NCBI GenBank assembly: GCA_902778535.1
Contig: CACYYG010000027.1
Span: 1-64,000 of the forward strand
Direction: 5' to 3'
DNA length: 64,000 nucleotides
Origin: an uncultured Prevotellaceae bacterium
Lineage (GTDB): Bacteria; Bacteroidota; Bacteroidia; Bacteroidales; Bacteroidaceae
In this document: one piece after another, positions 43,848-53,098 of the stretch
How the letters are laid out: each line of letters opens with the position of its first letter
How positions within the stretch are numbered: the stretch's first letter is position 1
The notes under the pieces: model-generated
Told to the model about the DNA's origin: nothing
Databases searched by the model: none
What the model saw: only the letters and a program-made list of their open reading frames with translations
Translations under genes and position numbers: made by a program

Positions 43848-45623
43848 TTAGCGGTTGTTGACGATGACCTTCTTTCCGTTAATGATATAGATGCCTCGTT
43901 TCATGTCTGAGGGAGCAATGTTGCGTCCCTGCAAGTCGAAATAGCGGTTATCGGTCGTCGGTTCTATGTTCACGTCGCTGATACCAGTCGGGTCAGCCTC
44001 GGTCTGATAGGCCCAGACGGTCTCGCCCGACTTAGCATAGAGACCTGTAAAGGCGATGGTCTTGTCGTTTCTGGGTTCCATGGTCTGCTCCACCATCACG
44101 CCCCTGTATGCCTTGCCGCCTATTACCATGTTCATATACGATGTGCCTGCCGTGACAGCCCATGTGCCTGTCAGGGCACCCGTGATCTTCTTGTCGGCGG
44201 TGAGCGTCACCTCCACGGGCTTGGCGGCCTCTTTCTTTGTGTGGTCCAGCTTGTAGGGATGTATGAGCAGCTGGTATTTGCCGGGAATGAGGTTGGGGTT
44301 GACCTGCTGCGTGCCGGCTATGTCGTCGCTCTTCACCTGCTCGCCAGTGTATTCGAAGGGAGCAGCCACGAGCCATCCGTCCTTGTTTTGGAACACCTGA
44401 TGGACACGCACCTGATGGCCTTCGCCCAGATTCTGGAAACGGGTGTGATAGACCAGGTATGTGCGGCCGTCGGGAGCGGCGATGATGCTGTTGTGACCCT
44501 GCGAGCGCTCGCCGTAGTTGCCCTTTGCCTGGTAGCCCCAGTCGGTGTAGCAGCCGAAGATGTTCACGCCGCGGTTGGTGTTGGCATTGGCACCGAAGTT
44601 CAGCTGATAGCTGTTATAGACAGCGCTGACGTTGTTGCTGTCCTTGTAGGGTCCGTCGGGCTTCTCACTACGGAAGACGCGCATCTGGTAGCCGCCGTTG
44701 TTGTAGTCGTTAGGATCGCCGCCAGCCATCAGTCCGCCATAGCTCATAAAGAGGAAGTAGTAGCCGCCGATGTGCTCGATGTAGCTCGCCTCGCCGCTGA
44801 CGTAGTAGCCGCCGGCGATTTTCTTGCCGAAGTAGGGATCCTGGGTGATGCCGTCGCCGCTGCCCGTCAGCGTGTAGGACACGTCATAGTCGCGCAAGCC
44901 GGTCTCCTCGTCTAATTCCAGCATCCAGATGCCGCCGCTCCACGAGCCGTAGCTCATCCACAGCTTTCCCTCCTCGTCGTAGAACACGCAGGGGTCGATG
45001 TTGTTGGGCCAGCGGTTGCCCCACTTGTTGCCCACATTATAGCGCGCAGGCAGCGAGCTCTGCGTGCCCAGCACAATCTCCAGGTCGGTGTCTTTATAGT
45101 CGGTGCCGCTTTTGAAGCCGCTGACCACCACGGGTGCCTGATAGCGGTAGGGACCGGCAATATTGTCGGCCGTCAGCAGGATGATGCTCGAGAACCAGGC
45201 GTCGCCGTTGATGCTCAGATACATGCACCACTTCTGCATCTTCTCGTTCCAGATGACGTCGGGCGCCCACATGTTGCCGTCGACGTTGTAGCCAGCATTG
45301 CCTTTCTTCGACCAGTTGATGGCGTTGAAGTTCAAAGCATACTCCTTGCCACCCTTCTTCACCGTCGTCACCTGCGGTGTGGTAAAGGCGGCATTGTTGG
45401 CGGCATTGTTGCTCGTAGCCGTCTGCCAAGGCACGGAAATCTTTGTCCAGTTCATCAGGTCGGTGCTGCGTGCTACGTCGCGGTGTGAGCCGAAGATGTA
45501 GTAGGCATGATGCACGTGGTCCCATACGATGCTGGGGTCGTGCACACTGACACGCTTCAATGTGTAGGCCGAGCTTCCGATGGTCAGCAATGCTGACAAA
45601 AACAAGAGAATCGTTTTTTTCAT
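43848..45623 (-). CDS. Secreted GH43 glycosidase, arabinan endo-arabinanase type
   Basis: From the ATG at 45623 (another at 45626) the 591-residue protein has a signal peptide and a five-bladed propeller. The general base is likely Asp29 (SVHDPSIVWD), the pKa modulator near Asp209 (NNIDPCVFYDEEGKLWM) and the acid near Glu277 (SGEASYIEH). WMSYGSWSGGIWMLELD and the C-terminal beta-domain (about 470-560) are typical of endo-1,5-alpha-L-arabinanases. It ends with the tail YFDLQGRNI...GIYIINGKKVIVNNR. It converges with the SusC operon and has its own promoter, so it is a separate unit of the same locus. Confidence 0.85.
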   Translation of the reverse strand: MKKTILLFLSALLTIGSSAYTLKRVSVHDPSIVWDHVHHAYYIFGSHRDVARSTDLMNWTKISVPWQTATSNNAANNAAFTTPQVTTVKKGGKEYALNFNAINWSKKGNAGYNVDGNMWAPDVIWNEKMQKWCMYLSINGDAWFSSIILLTADNIAGPYRYQAPVVVSGFKSGTDYKDTDLEIVLGTQSSLPARYNVGNKWGNRWPNNIDPCVFYDEEGKLWMSYGSWSGGIWMLELDEETGLRDYDVSYTLTGSGDGITQDPYFGKKIAGGYYVSGEASYIEHIGGYYFLFMSYGGLMAGGDPNDYNNGGYQMRVFRSEKPDGPYKDSNNVSAVYNSYQLNFGANANTNRGVNIFGCYTDWGYQAKGNYGERSQGHNSIIAAPDGRTYLVYHTRFQNLGEGHQVRVHQVFQNKDGWLVAAPFEYTGEQVKSDDIAGTQQVNPNLIPGKYQLLIHPYKLDHTKKEAAKPVEVTLTADKKITGALTGTWAVTAGTSYMNMVIGGKAYRGVMVEQTMEPRNDKTIAFTGLYAKSGETVWAYQTEADPTGISDVNIEPTTDNRYFDLQGRNIAPSDMKRGIYIINGKKVIVNNR

Positions 45624-45670
45624 CATTTCAGTAGTCGTTTTAGTTCGTTGTTCATTCACAATAACGGGTG

Positions 45671-45701
45671 CAAAGGTACGGAAAAACAAGGGAAGAACAA
45701 A
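45671..45701 (-). promoter_or_regulatory. Promoter of the GH43 gene
   Basis: On the minus strand TTTG (complement of 45698-45701), 19 nt, TACCTTTG (complement of 45671-45678). Confidence 0.75.
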
Positions 45702-45717
45702 AGAAAAAGGAATTTCT

Positions 45718-45749
45718 TTTGCTCTTACGAGTGCTTTTTCGTAACTTTG
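45718..45749 (+). promoter_or_regulatory. Promoter of the second TonB/DUF4876 operon
   Basis: TTTG (45718-45721), 20 nt, TAACTTTG (45742-45749). Only CAGCGCA separates the box from the ATG at 45757, so the transcript should start at or within a few bases of the start codon. Confidence 0.75.
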
Positions 45750-45756
45750 CAGCGCA

Positions 45757-48717
45757 ATGAAGACCCTCCACATCCTGTTGCTGCTGTGGCTGACGACGGT
45801 CACCCACACTTTGGCACAACGCTACGCTGTCGGCGGACGCATCACCGATGCCGAGACGGGGCAGGCTGTGGAGTATGCCTCGGTGCTGCTGAGCGGCAGC
45901 GGGCTGTGGGCCATCAGCAACGAGAAAGGCGACTTCCGCATCAATGCCGTTCCGGGCGGCACCGAGACCATGACCGTGCAGTGTCTCGGCTACGAGAAGC
46001 GTGTGATTACCCTGACCATTCGCAAGGATGTGGCCAGCATGAACATCAAGCTGAAGCCCACCTCGCTGAAGGTGGACGAGGTGACGGTGACGGCACGGCG
46101 CAAGCAGGACGAAGCCACCACCAGCTACACCATCGACCGCCATGCCCTCGACCAGCAGCAACTGTTGAACCTGAGCGACGTGGCCGTGCTGCTACCCGGC
46201 GGCAAGACGGTCAACCCCACTTTGATGAGCGATGCACGCCTGGCACTGCGCAGCGGCAGTCAGGAGGGCGGCAACGCCAGCTTCGGCACGGCCATCGAGG
46301 TGGACGGGATGCGCCTTGACAACAATGCTGCACAGGGAGAGACGGCAGGCGCATCGACCCGCACGCTGAGCACCAGCGACGTGGAGAGCATCGATATTGT
46401 CACGGGCATTCCGTCGGTGGAATACGGCGACCTGAGCAACGGCATCGTCAAGGTGAACTCACGCAAGGGCAAGTCGCCGTTCATCGTCGAGGGAAAGCTC
46501 AATCAGCACACGCGGCAGATAGCCGTCAACAAAGGCTTTTCACTGGGCGCACGCCAAGGTGTGCTCAACGCTTCCATAGAACATGCCCGCTCGTTCAGCG
46601 ACGCTGCCTCACCACACACCGCCTACCAGCGCAACATCCTGTCGCTGCGCTATTCCAACGTCTTCCTGCAGCACACAAACACGCCGCTCACGCTCTCGGT
46701 CAGCATGACGGGCAACATCGGCGGATACAACTCGGAGAGCGACCCCGACGAAGAGCTTGACGACTACAGCAAAGCGCGCGACAATGCCCTGCGCATCCAC
46801 GCCGACATGCAGTGGCAGCTGCACAAGCCGTGGCTTACCAACCTGCAGTTGCAGGGCAGCTTCTCTTATTCTGACCGTAAGCAGGAGAGCAATGCGCACA
46901 CCAGCAGTGCCTCTACACAGCCTTATATCCACGCCACCGAGCAGGGCTATTTCATCGCCGACCTCAGCCCCACCGGCTACTGGTATACGAAGAGTTTCCT
47001 CGATTCGAAGCCCATGACATGGGGTGCGAAGATGAAAGCCGAGCAGATTCTTCAGTTTTCAATCTTCAGTCTTCAATATAGAAACCGATTGATAGCCGGG
47101 CTGCAGTGGAGCGGCAGCCACAATGAGGGACGCGGCTCTTACTACGACGACCCGGCACTTACTCCTACGTGGCGAGAATACCGATACGACCAGTTGCCCG
47201 CCATGAACAACCTGGCGCCCTACATCGAGGACAAACTCTCGCTAACCGCTCCCGGACGCATGGGTACCACATACGAACTGACCGCAGGCCTGCGCAGCGA
47301 TATCACGATGATTAGCGGAAGCAACTACGGCACGGTGAACAGTATGTCGCCGCGATTCAACGGGCGCGTGGTTCTCTGGCGACAGCGCAACAAGCGGTGG
47401 GTCAGCCATCTGGAGATGCACGCAGGATGGGGAAAGAGCGTCAAGCTGCCGTCTATGCAGGTGCTCTACCCTGCCCCATCCTACAGCGACCTGCTCAGTT
47501 TCGCCTCCACTTCAACGGCTGACAACACATCCTACTATGCCTATCACACTTTCCCCACTAAGGCACAGTATAACCCGTCGCTACGCTGGCAGCACACCGC
47601 TCAGACCGACATAGGCCTTGAGATGACCGTCGAGGGCACGCGCATCAGCATCTCCGCCTTCCACCACAGGACCAAGGACAGCTACATGTCGGCCCGCACC
47701 TATACGCCTTTTACATATAGGTACACAGGACAGGCGGCGATACAGCAGAGCGGCATCAATGCCGACGACCGCGTCTTCTCCATCGACCAGAAGACAGGAA
47801 CGGTGACCGTCAGCTCAGCCGCTGACCCTTCCATACAGAAAGAACTGTCCTACACCGACCGCCACACCTACACCACGAATCAATACTACACCAATGCTTC
47901 GCCATTGAGCCGCTACGGCCTGGAGTGGATGGTGGACTTTGCTCAGTTCAAGGCCCTGCGCACACAGCTGCGCATCGATGGCAACTTCTACTATTACAAA
48001 GGCATCAGCGATGTGCTCTTCGCCGATGTGCCGTTAGGCATCAGCAACATTCAGAGCGACGGCCAGCCCTACCAGTACATCGGCTACTATCGCGGCGCAT
48101 CGACCACGACAGCGGGCTCTGTCGCCAACGCAACGGCGAGCAACGGCGCCCTGCAGAAGCAGCTGAACATAAACGGCACGCTGACTACGCACGTTCCGAA
48201 GCTGAGACTGATTGTAGCACTGCGCATCGAGAGCTCACTCTACCATTACCGCCGCTCGCTGAGCGAACTGGACGGCATCGGGCGAGGCTTCATGACCGAC
48301 GAGGGCGGACTTTACTTCGGCGAGCCATACGACGCCGGCAGCCGCGACAAGTTCGTCATCGTCTATCCCGAATACTACAGCACTTGGAATCAGCCCGACG
48401 AGCGCATTGCCTTTGCCGAGAAGTTCCTGTGGGCAAAGGACAACGACCAGCAGCTCTACAACGACCTGTCGAAGCTCGTTGTCCGCTCGAACTATGCCTA
48501 CGTAATGAATCCCAACCGTCTCAGCAGCTTCTTCTCCGCCAACCTCAGTGTGACAAAGGAGCTGGGCGACCACCTGTCGCTGTCGTTCTATGCCAACAAC
48601 TTCTTCAACTCGATGCGGCGTGTGCGTTCTACACAGACAAACCTGGAGACTTCGCTCTTCGAGAGCGGCTACATACCCAGCTATTATTACGGACTATCCT
48701 TACGGCTCAAGATATGA
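45757..48717 (+). CDS. TonB-dependent outer-membrane receptor (system 2)
   Basis: The 986-residue protein has a signal peptide (to about 20; ending TLAQ), a carboxypeptidase-like domain (about 24-105; ITDAETGQAVEYASVLLSG), a plug (LSDVAVLLPGG, TAIEVDGMRLDNN, DIVTGIPSVEYGDLSNGIVKV) and a barrel ending LSLRLKI. The plug phrase GIPSVEYGDLSNGIV closely matches GIPSAEYGDLTSGLV in the receptor at 24371, marking them as paralogues. A run of QFSIFSLQ (near residues 431-438) is coded by low-complexity DNA. The receptor heads an operon with a small lipoprotein, DUF4876 and DUF6850. Substrate unknown. Confidence 0.88.
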   Translation: MKTLHILLLLWLTTVTHTLAQRYAVGGRITDAETGQAVEYASVLLSGSGLWAISNEKGDFRINAVPGGTETMTVQCLGYEKRVITLTIRKDVASMNIKLKPTSLKVDEVTVTARRKQDEATTSYTIDRHALDQQQLLNLSDVAVLLPGGKTVNPTLMSDARLALRSGSQEGGNASFGTAIEVDGMRLDNNAAQGETAGASTRTLSTSDVESIDIVTGIPSVEYGDLSNGIVKVNSRKGKSPFIVEGKLNQHTRQIAVNKGFSLGARQGVLNASIEHARSFSDAASPHTAYQRNILSLRYSNVFLQHTNTPLTLSVSMTGNIGGYNSESDPDEELDDYSKARDNALRIHADMQWQLHKPWLTNLQLQGSFSYSDRKQESNAHTSSASTQPYIHATEQGYFIADLSPTGYWYTKSFLDSKPMTWGAKMKAEQILQFSIFSLQYRNRLIAGLQWSGSHNEGRGSYYDDPALTPTWREYRYDQLPAMNNLAPYIEDKLSLTAPGRMGTTYELTAGLRSDITMISGSNYGTVNSMSPRFNGRVVLWRQRNKRWVSHLEMHAGWGKSVKLPSMQVLYPAPSYSDLLSFASTSTADNTSYYAYHTFPTKAQYNPSLRWQHTAQTDIGLEMTVEGTRISISAFHHRTKDSYMSARTYTPFTYRYTGQAAIQQSGINADDRVFSIDQKTGTVTVSSAADPSIQKELSYTDRHTYTTNQYYTNASPLSRYGLEWMVDFAQFKALRTQLRIDGNFYYYKGISDVLFADVPLGISNIQSDGQPYQYIGYYRGASTTTAGSVANATASNGALQKQLNINGTLTTHVPKLRLIVALRIESSLYHYRRSLSELDGIGRGFMTDEGGLYFGEPYDAGSRDKFVIVYPEYYSTWNQPDERIAFAEKFLWAKDNDQQLYNDLSKLVVRSNYAYVMNPNRLSSFFSANLSVTKELGDHLSLSFYANNFFNSMRRVRSTQTNLETSLFESGYIPSYYYGLSLRLKI

Positions 48718-49103
48718 AACGACTCTGCCTGTTCCTCCTTTGCCCGATGCTGATGATGGCTTGCAGCTACGACGAGAGTCTGACGCTTTGTGAGCTGCGC
48801 GTACAATTAGCCTACGAGCAGACCACCTTCGGCGAGCCGCAAAGCGCCCGCGTCAGAGTGGAGCTGAAAGATCAGAACGCGCAGATATTTGTCGATTCCA
48901 CCAGCATGGATCGCACGGCGCGCTTCACCGTGCCGCCCGGCATCTATGAGGCCAGCACCAGCGCCTTCTATGTCGACAGCACCAGCGATACGTGGTGGCG
49001 CTATGTCTTCAACGGCATTCGCAGCCAGATTGTTGTCTCTCCCGACAGCCTCAACCAAGTGGAGATGCAGGTGAAAGTGACCCGCAAACGCGTAGTACAT
49101 TGA
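48714..49103 (+). CDS. Small lipoprotein (system 2)
   Basis: The ATG overlaps the receptor's stop codon (ATGA), giving translational coupling. The 129-residue product has lipobox MMAC (Cys17) and one beta-sandwich domain with DSTSMDRTARFTVPPGIYEA, resembling the short Ig-like domain at the N terminus of the DUF4876 lipoprotein in system 1. A larger open frame covering it starts inside the receptor gene and is not real. Function unknown. Confidence 0.75.
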   Translation: MKRLCLFLLCPMLMMACSYDESLTLCELRVQLAYEQTTFGEPQSARVRVELKDQNAQIFVDSTSMDRTARFTVPPGIYEASTSAFYVDSTSDTWWRYVFNGIRSQIVVSPDSLNQVEMQVKVTRKRVVH

Positions 49104-49132
49104 AGATTGATTATTGAAAAAAAAGTGATTAT

Positions 49133-50284
49133 ATGAAAAAGAAACTGTTTCTGCTATTGTTGCTTAGCTTAAGCCTCGGCACCGCCAAGGCTCAAACATG
49201 GAAGCTCGTCATCAACAAAACCGACGGGCAAACCATAGAACTGAACACGGCCGACATCCAGGACATCCTGTTCGTGAACCAGGAGGAAGAGCTGCCGACC
49301 CTGCCCGACCAGAACGTCGACCAGATTATCATCAAGGAAATCTACAACGGCGGCTGCCCGATGGACGAGGGCACCGACATGTTCCACATGGACAAGTGCA
49401 TCATCCTCTACAACAACTGCCCGCAACAGGCCGTGGTGAACAATCTGTGCTTCGGCATGGCTACACCCTACAACGCCGAATCGCCAAGCATCAACACTAT
49501 CTACGGAGAAGACGGCCGTCTGGTGTATGAGAGCGAAGGCTTTACGCCGGCGCAGAACGCCATCTGGTACTATCCGCACTCGCTGGTCATCGAGCCCTAT
49601 TCACAAGTGGTCATCAATGTGCACGGTGCCATCGACAACACCCAGACTTACTCGCAGTCGGTGAACTACGCCAACAAAGACTACTACTGCATGTACGACC
49701 CGGAGAGCGGCTACAACAACACCAAATACTATCCCACGCCAGCCGACGTGATTCCCACATCGCATTACCTGAAGACGGTGAAATACGGACAAGGCAATGC
49801 TTGGCCACTCAGCACGACGGCACCAGCCCTCTTCATCTTCCAGCCACAGAACATGGATCCTGTGACCTTCGCCAACAATGCCGATAACCTTTGGTATGCA
49901 CCGAGCATGGCCCAGACGCCAGTCTATGCCTGCGTGAAGGTTCCCAACGAATGGATTATCGACGCCGTGGAGGTATTCAATGCCGCCAAAAAGGAAGACA
50001 GCAAGAAACGCCTCACCGCCGACCTCGACGTGAGCTACGTCTATCTGACGAACAAGCTGGGGCATTCGCTCTACCGCAACGTGGACAAGGAGATGACCGA
50101 GTCGCTGGCCGAGAACAACGGCAAGCTGGTGTACGGCTATGCCCTCGGCGTAGACGGCAGCACCGACGCCAGCGGCATCAACGCCGAGGCAAGCATCCGC
50201 AACGGTGCACACATCATCTACCAGGACAACAACAACAGTAGCGAGGATTTCCACGAACGCCAGAAGTGCTCGCTGAGAGAATAG
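49133..50284 (+). CDS. DUF4876-like secreted protein (system 2)
   Basis: The 383-residue protein has a signal peptide (to about 21). TDGQTIELNTADIQDILFV comes first, then the lamin-tail-like region with IIIKEIYNGGCPMDEG, CIILYNNCPQQAVVNNLCFG and a C-terminal YQDNNNSSEDFHER. This is the same NNSS-DF signature as in the proteins at 27146 and 31900. It is more divergent than they are from each other. It lies between the small lipoprotein and DUF6850, the same order as in system 1. It lacks a lipobox; the preceding small lipoprotein may supply the anchored part. Confidence 0.72.
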   Translation: MKKKLFLLLLLSLSLGTAKAQTWKLVINKTDGQTIELNTADIQDILFVNQEEELPTLPDQNVDQIIIKEIYNGGCPMDEGTDMFHMDKCIILYNNCPQQAVVNNLCFGMATPYNAESPSINTIYGEDGRLVYESEGFTPAQNAIWYYPHSLVIEPYSQVVINVHGAIDNTQTYSQSVNYANKDYYCMYDPESGYNNTKYYPTPADVIPTSHYLKTVKYGQGNAWPLSTTAPALFIFQPQNMDPVTFANNADNLWYAPSMAQTPVYACVKVPNEWIIDAVEVFNAAKKEDSKKRLTADLDVSYVYLTNKLGHSLYRNVDKEMTESLAENNGKLVYGYALGVDGSTDASGINAEASIRNGAHIIYQDNNNSSEDFHERQKCSLRE

Positions 50285-50302
50285 AATTGAGATTTGAGAT
50301 TG

Positions 50303-51955
50303 ATGAATAGACTGCTTATAGGTTTGCTTTTCGTAGGTTTGGCCGCCAAAGGACAAACCAATAGCGATGTGCCAACAAATAAAGAAATCTCTATTCTCAA
50401 TATTCAATTCTCAAATCTCAAGCGTAGTGATTCCTGGCTCACTTCGCTGAATGCGGCGGCACTGACACGTTACTACGCCGCCAATGCCGCACAAGCAGAG
50501 CTGTCGCTGACGAAAGCCAAAGGTGCTTTCACAGACTTCAGCGGTTCACCCGACGTATTGCAGGCCGATGCCGCCGTCGAGGCTTTCTATCGCCTCAGCA
50601 GCCGCACCGTTGTCTATGGTGCCATGAGCTACGACAATTTCTCAGGAAAAGACATGGCGGGCTCGGTATTCATGCCTCTCACCTCTCACCACCCTTTCGA
50701 CATCATAGAAGACTCGCTTAACAATACCGGCACAAAGCACCGCGACACCTACCGCCTCACCGGCGGCTTCGGATATAGTGTGTCCAAAGGCTTTTCCATT
50801 GGAGCCCGCCTCGACTACACCGCCGCCAACTATGCGAAGTACAAAGACCTGCGTCACAAGAACAAGCTGATGGACATGACGTTGACAGCAGGCGTCACAA
50901 TGCCCGTCGGCAGCTATGTGCAGATAGGTGCCAACTACCTCTACCGCCGCACCACCGAGAGCGTGCTCTTCAGCACCTACGGCAAGGGTGGCCGCAACTT
51001 TGTGTCATTCATCAACTACGGGCCTTACATCGGCCAGGTGGAGCAGTTCGGCAGTACGGGCTTCACCGACAAGAGCCGAGAAATGCCCCTCGTTGACGAT
51101 TATGACGGTGCCGGCCTTCAGCTCAGCGTGGGCAGCCATCCCGCGTGGCAGCTCTATAACGCCTTTACCTACGCCCACCGCCGCGGCTACTACGGACGGC
51201 GCTCGCCATACACCATCACCTTCACCCGCCACGAGAGCGACGTCTACCAGTATGATGCGCGTCTCGCACACCAAGCGGAGAAAGCCCGATGCTACCTCGA
51301 CTTCCATCTGAGTGCTGAAAACTTGGAGAACCGGTTGCCTGGACGACTGGAACAGAAGAACGATGCTGGAGCTACATACTACGAATATTTCACGCCCGTG
51401 AAAAGCGCCAACCGCCTGTGGGTGGACGGACAAGTGAGCCTGCGTGCCGACATCTCGCCGCTGTCGTCAGAAGCCCTCACCACACCAGGAAGCATGTCAG
51501 CGTGGTCGTTTGAAGGTGGCCTGCGCTGGGCACACCACAAGCAGACGGCCTATCTCTTTCCTTACTACCGTCGCCAGCACTACACTCACTACGAACCCTT
51601 CATCAGTCTGACGCGCAACATCGCCGCGCGTCACGGAGTGTGGAGCATACAGGCTGGAGCATCTTTCCGTCAAGGCGACGGCACACCAGCTGACGACGGC
51701 ACCTTCATCGAGCCAAGCGACAAACAGACGCCGCCACCCACGATGGACACCTATTTCTGGCGCGACTACCAGTGGATGAACGCCGCACAATACGAGGTGG
51801 GTGCCAGCGGACAGTACAGCTTCATCATGCCTTCAACGGCGCTGAAGACTTACGCCCGAATGAGCGTGAGCCACCGCAAATGCAACGAGCGCAACGAATT
51901 CACAGCCGGCCCCGACCGCACCACGGCCACGCTTACCTTCGGCTGTGAGTTTTGA
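50303..51955 (+). CDS. DUF6850-type outer-membrane beta-barrel protein (system 2)
   Basis: From the ATG at 50303 the 550-residue protein has a signal peptide (MNRLLIGLLFVGLAAKG) and a barrel-like series of amphipathic strands ending LTFGCEF. It includes GFGYSVSKGFSIGARLDY and SYVQIGANYLYRR. It follows DUF4876 as in system 1. A TTG nine bases upstream is a possible alternative start. The start codon is flanked by TTGAGATTTGAGA (50287-50299) and its inverse at 50409-50421, which could fold over the translation start. Confidence 0.78.
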   Translation: MNRLLIGLLFVGLAAKGQTNSDVPTNKEISILNIQFSNLKRSDSWLTSLNAAALTRYYAANAAQAELSLTKAKGAFTDFSGSPDVLQADAAVEAFYRLSSRTVVYGAMSYDNFSGKDMAGSVFMPLTSHHPFDIIEDSLNNTGTKHRDTYRLTGGFGYSVSKGFSIGARLDYTAANYAKYKDLRHKNKLMDMTLTAGVTMPVGSYVQIGANYLYRRTTESVLFSTYGKGGRNFVSFINYGPYIGQVEQFGSTGFTDKSREMPLVDDYDGAGLQLSVGSHPAWQLYNAFTYAHRRGYYGRRSPYTITFTRHESDVYQYDARLAHQAEKARCYLDFHLSAENLENRLPGRLEQKNDAGATYYEYFTPVKSANRLWVDGQVSLRADISPLSSEALTTPGSMSAWSFEGGLRWAHHKQTAYLFPYYRRQHYTHYEPFISLTRNIAARHGVWSIQAGASFRQGDGTPADDGTFIEPSDKQTPPPTMDTYFWRDYQWMNAAQYEVGASGQYSFIMPSTALKTYARMSVSHRKCNERNEFTAGPDRTTATLTFGCEF

Positions 51956-52020
51956 CAACAAGATTATAAGACAATAAGACAACAAGACAACAAGATAATA
52001 AGATAACAAGATAATTATTC
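51956..52020 (+). repeat. Low-complexity AAGAYAA tract before lptB
   Basis: Roughly six imperfect 9-10 base units such as AAGACAACA and AAGATAATA fill the gap between the DUF6850 stop and the lptB start. No other signal is visible there. Confidence 0.75.
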
Positions 52021-52026
52021 AATACG

Positions 52027-52938
52027 ATGACAGAAGAACAGATACCTCACATCATCACAGAAGACTTAGAGGACAAAGGAATCACAGAAGCCACAGAGGC
52101 CCCAATATCCCAAGAAGTCTCAGAAACCTCAGAGACCCCAGAAGTCTCAGAAACCCCTGAAACCCCAGAAGCCCAGGAATCCTCCGAGGAACCCATCGTG
52201 CTCCGCAGCGAGGGTCTGATCAAGCGCTATGGCAAGCGCACGGTGGTGAACGACGTGAGCTTCACGGTGAAGCAAGGCGAGATTGTAGGCCTGCTCGGTC
52301 CTAACGGTGCCGGCAAGACCACCTCGTTCTATATGACCACCGGTCTGGTGCTGCCCAACGGCGGCCACATCTACCTCGGCGACAAAGAGGTGACCGACTA
52401 CCCCGTCTACAAGCGCGCCCGTGCCGGCATCGGCTACTTGGCGCAGGAAGCCTCCGTCTTCCGCAAGATGTCGGTAGAGGACAATATCCTCAGCGTGCTC
52501 GAGATGACGGGCAAGCCCAAGGCCTACCGCCAGGAAAAGCTCGAGAGCCTCATCGCTGAGTTCCGACTGGAGAAGGTGCGCAAGAACAAAGGCGACCAGC
52601 TCAGCGGTGGCGAACGCCGACGCACGGAGATAGCCCGCTGTCTGGCCATCGAGCCGAAGTTCATCATGCTCGACGAGCCCTTCGCCGGCGTCGATCCCAT
52701 CGCCGTAGAGGATATCCAGCAGATTGTGTGGAAGCTGAAATACCGCAACATCGGCATCCTCATCACCGACCACAATGTGCAGGAGACGCTCAGCATCACC
52801 GACCGCGCCTACCTCCTCTTTGAAGGAAGAATCCTGTTCCACGGCACTCCCGAGGAGCTGGCCGAGAACAGGATTGTACGTGAGAAATATCTCTCCAACA
52901 GCTTCGTGCTGCGCAAGAAAGACTTCCAGAAAGAATAA
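52027..52938 (+). CDS. lptB: Lipopolysaccharide export ATP-binding protein LptB with N-terminal extension
   Basis: The 303-residue protein contains a complete ABC ATPase: Walker [10 protein letters not shown] (91-99), Q-loop at YLAQ, signature LSGGE (192-196) and Walker B FIMLDEP (212-218). [23 protein letters not shown] is the usual LptB beginning. It powers LPS transport from the inner membrane with LptFG. Ahead of it are about 57 residues rich in Glu, Thr, Ser and Pro, with repeats like SETPE and EVSET. A GTG at 52198 could give a standard-length protein, but the extension has no stop and begins with an ATG. Confidence 0.9.
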   Translation: MTEEQIPHIITEDLEDKGITEATEAPISQEVSETSETPEVSETPETPEAQESSEEPIVLRSEGLIKRYGKRTVVNDVSFTVKQGEIVGLLGPNGAGKTTSFYMTTGLVLPNGGHIYLGDKEVTDYPVYKRARAGIGYLAQEASVFRKMSVEDNILSVLEMTGKPKAYRQEKLESLIAEFRLEKVRKNKGDQLSGGERRRTEIARCLAIEPKFIMLDEPFAGVDPIAVEDIQQIVWKLKYRNIGILITDHNVQETLSITDRAYLLFEGRILFHGTPEELAENRIVREKYLSNSFVLRKKDFQKE

Positions 52939-53026
52939 CCGTTAAACAATAGTCTCAAGCCCCTTTCTTTTTTCCTTCATCTTTTTTTATTCTTTCTTTT
53001 GTCGCCTCAAAAAATATTAGTAAGCT

Positions 53027-53062
53027 AATGCCTCACCTGCGATAGACCATAGGTGAGGCATT
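53027..53062 (-). terminator. Hairpin downstream of lptB and the small cationic protein gene
   Basis: AATGCCTCACCT (53027-53038) and AGGTGAGGCATT (53051-53062) form a perfect 12-bp stem. On the minus strand it is followed after a few bases by a T-rich stretch, which suits the 53099-53500 gene. Confidence 0.6.
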
Positions 53063-53098
53063 GGCATAATAAAGAACTGTTTGCTCTATGGATGTTTT

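Noticed and set aside
43495-43851. 118-codon frame between the SusC operon and GH43
   Set aside because: It lies in the dispersed element and is not kept in copy A or B.
47925-49103. 392-residue protein overlapping the second TonB receptor
   Set aside because: Its first 260 residues are a shifted frame of the receptor; only the part from 48714, with its lipobox, is real.
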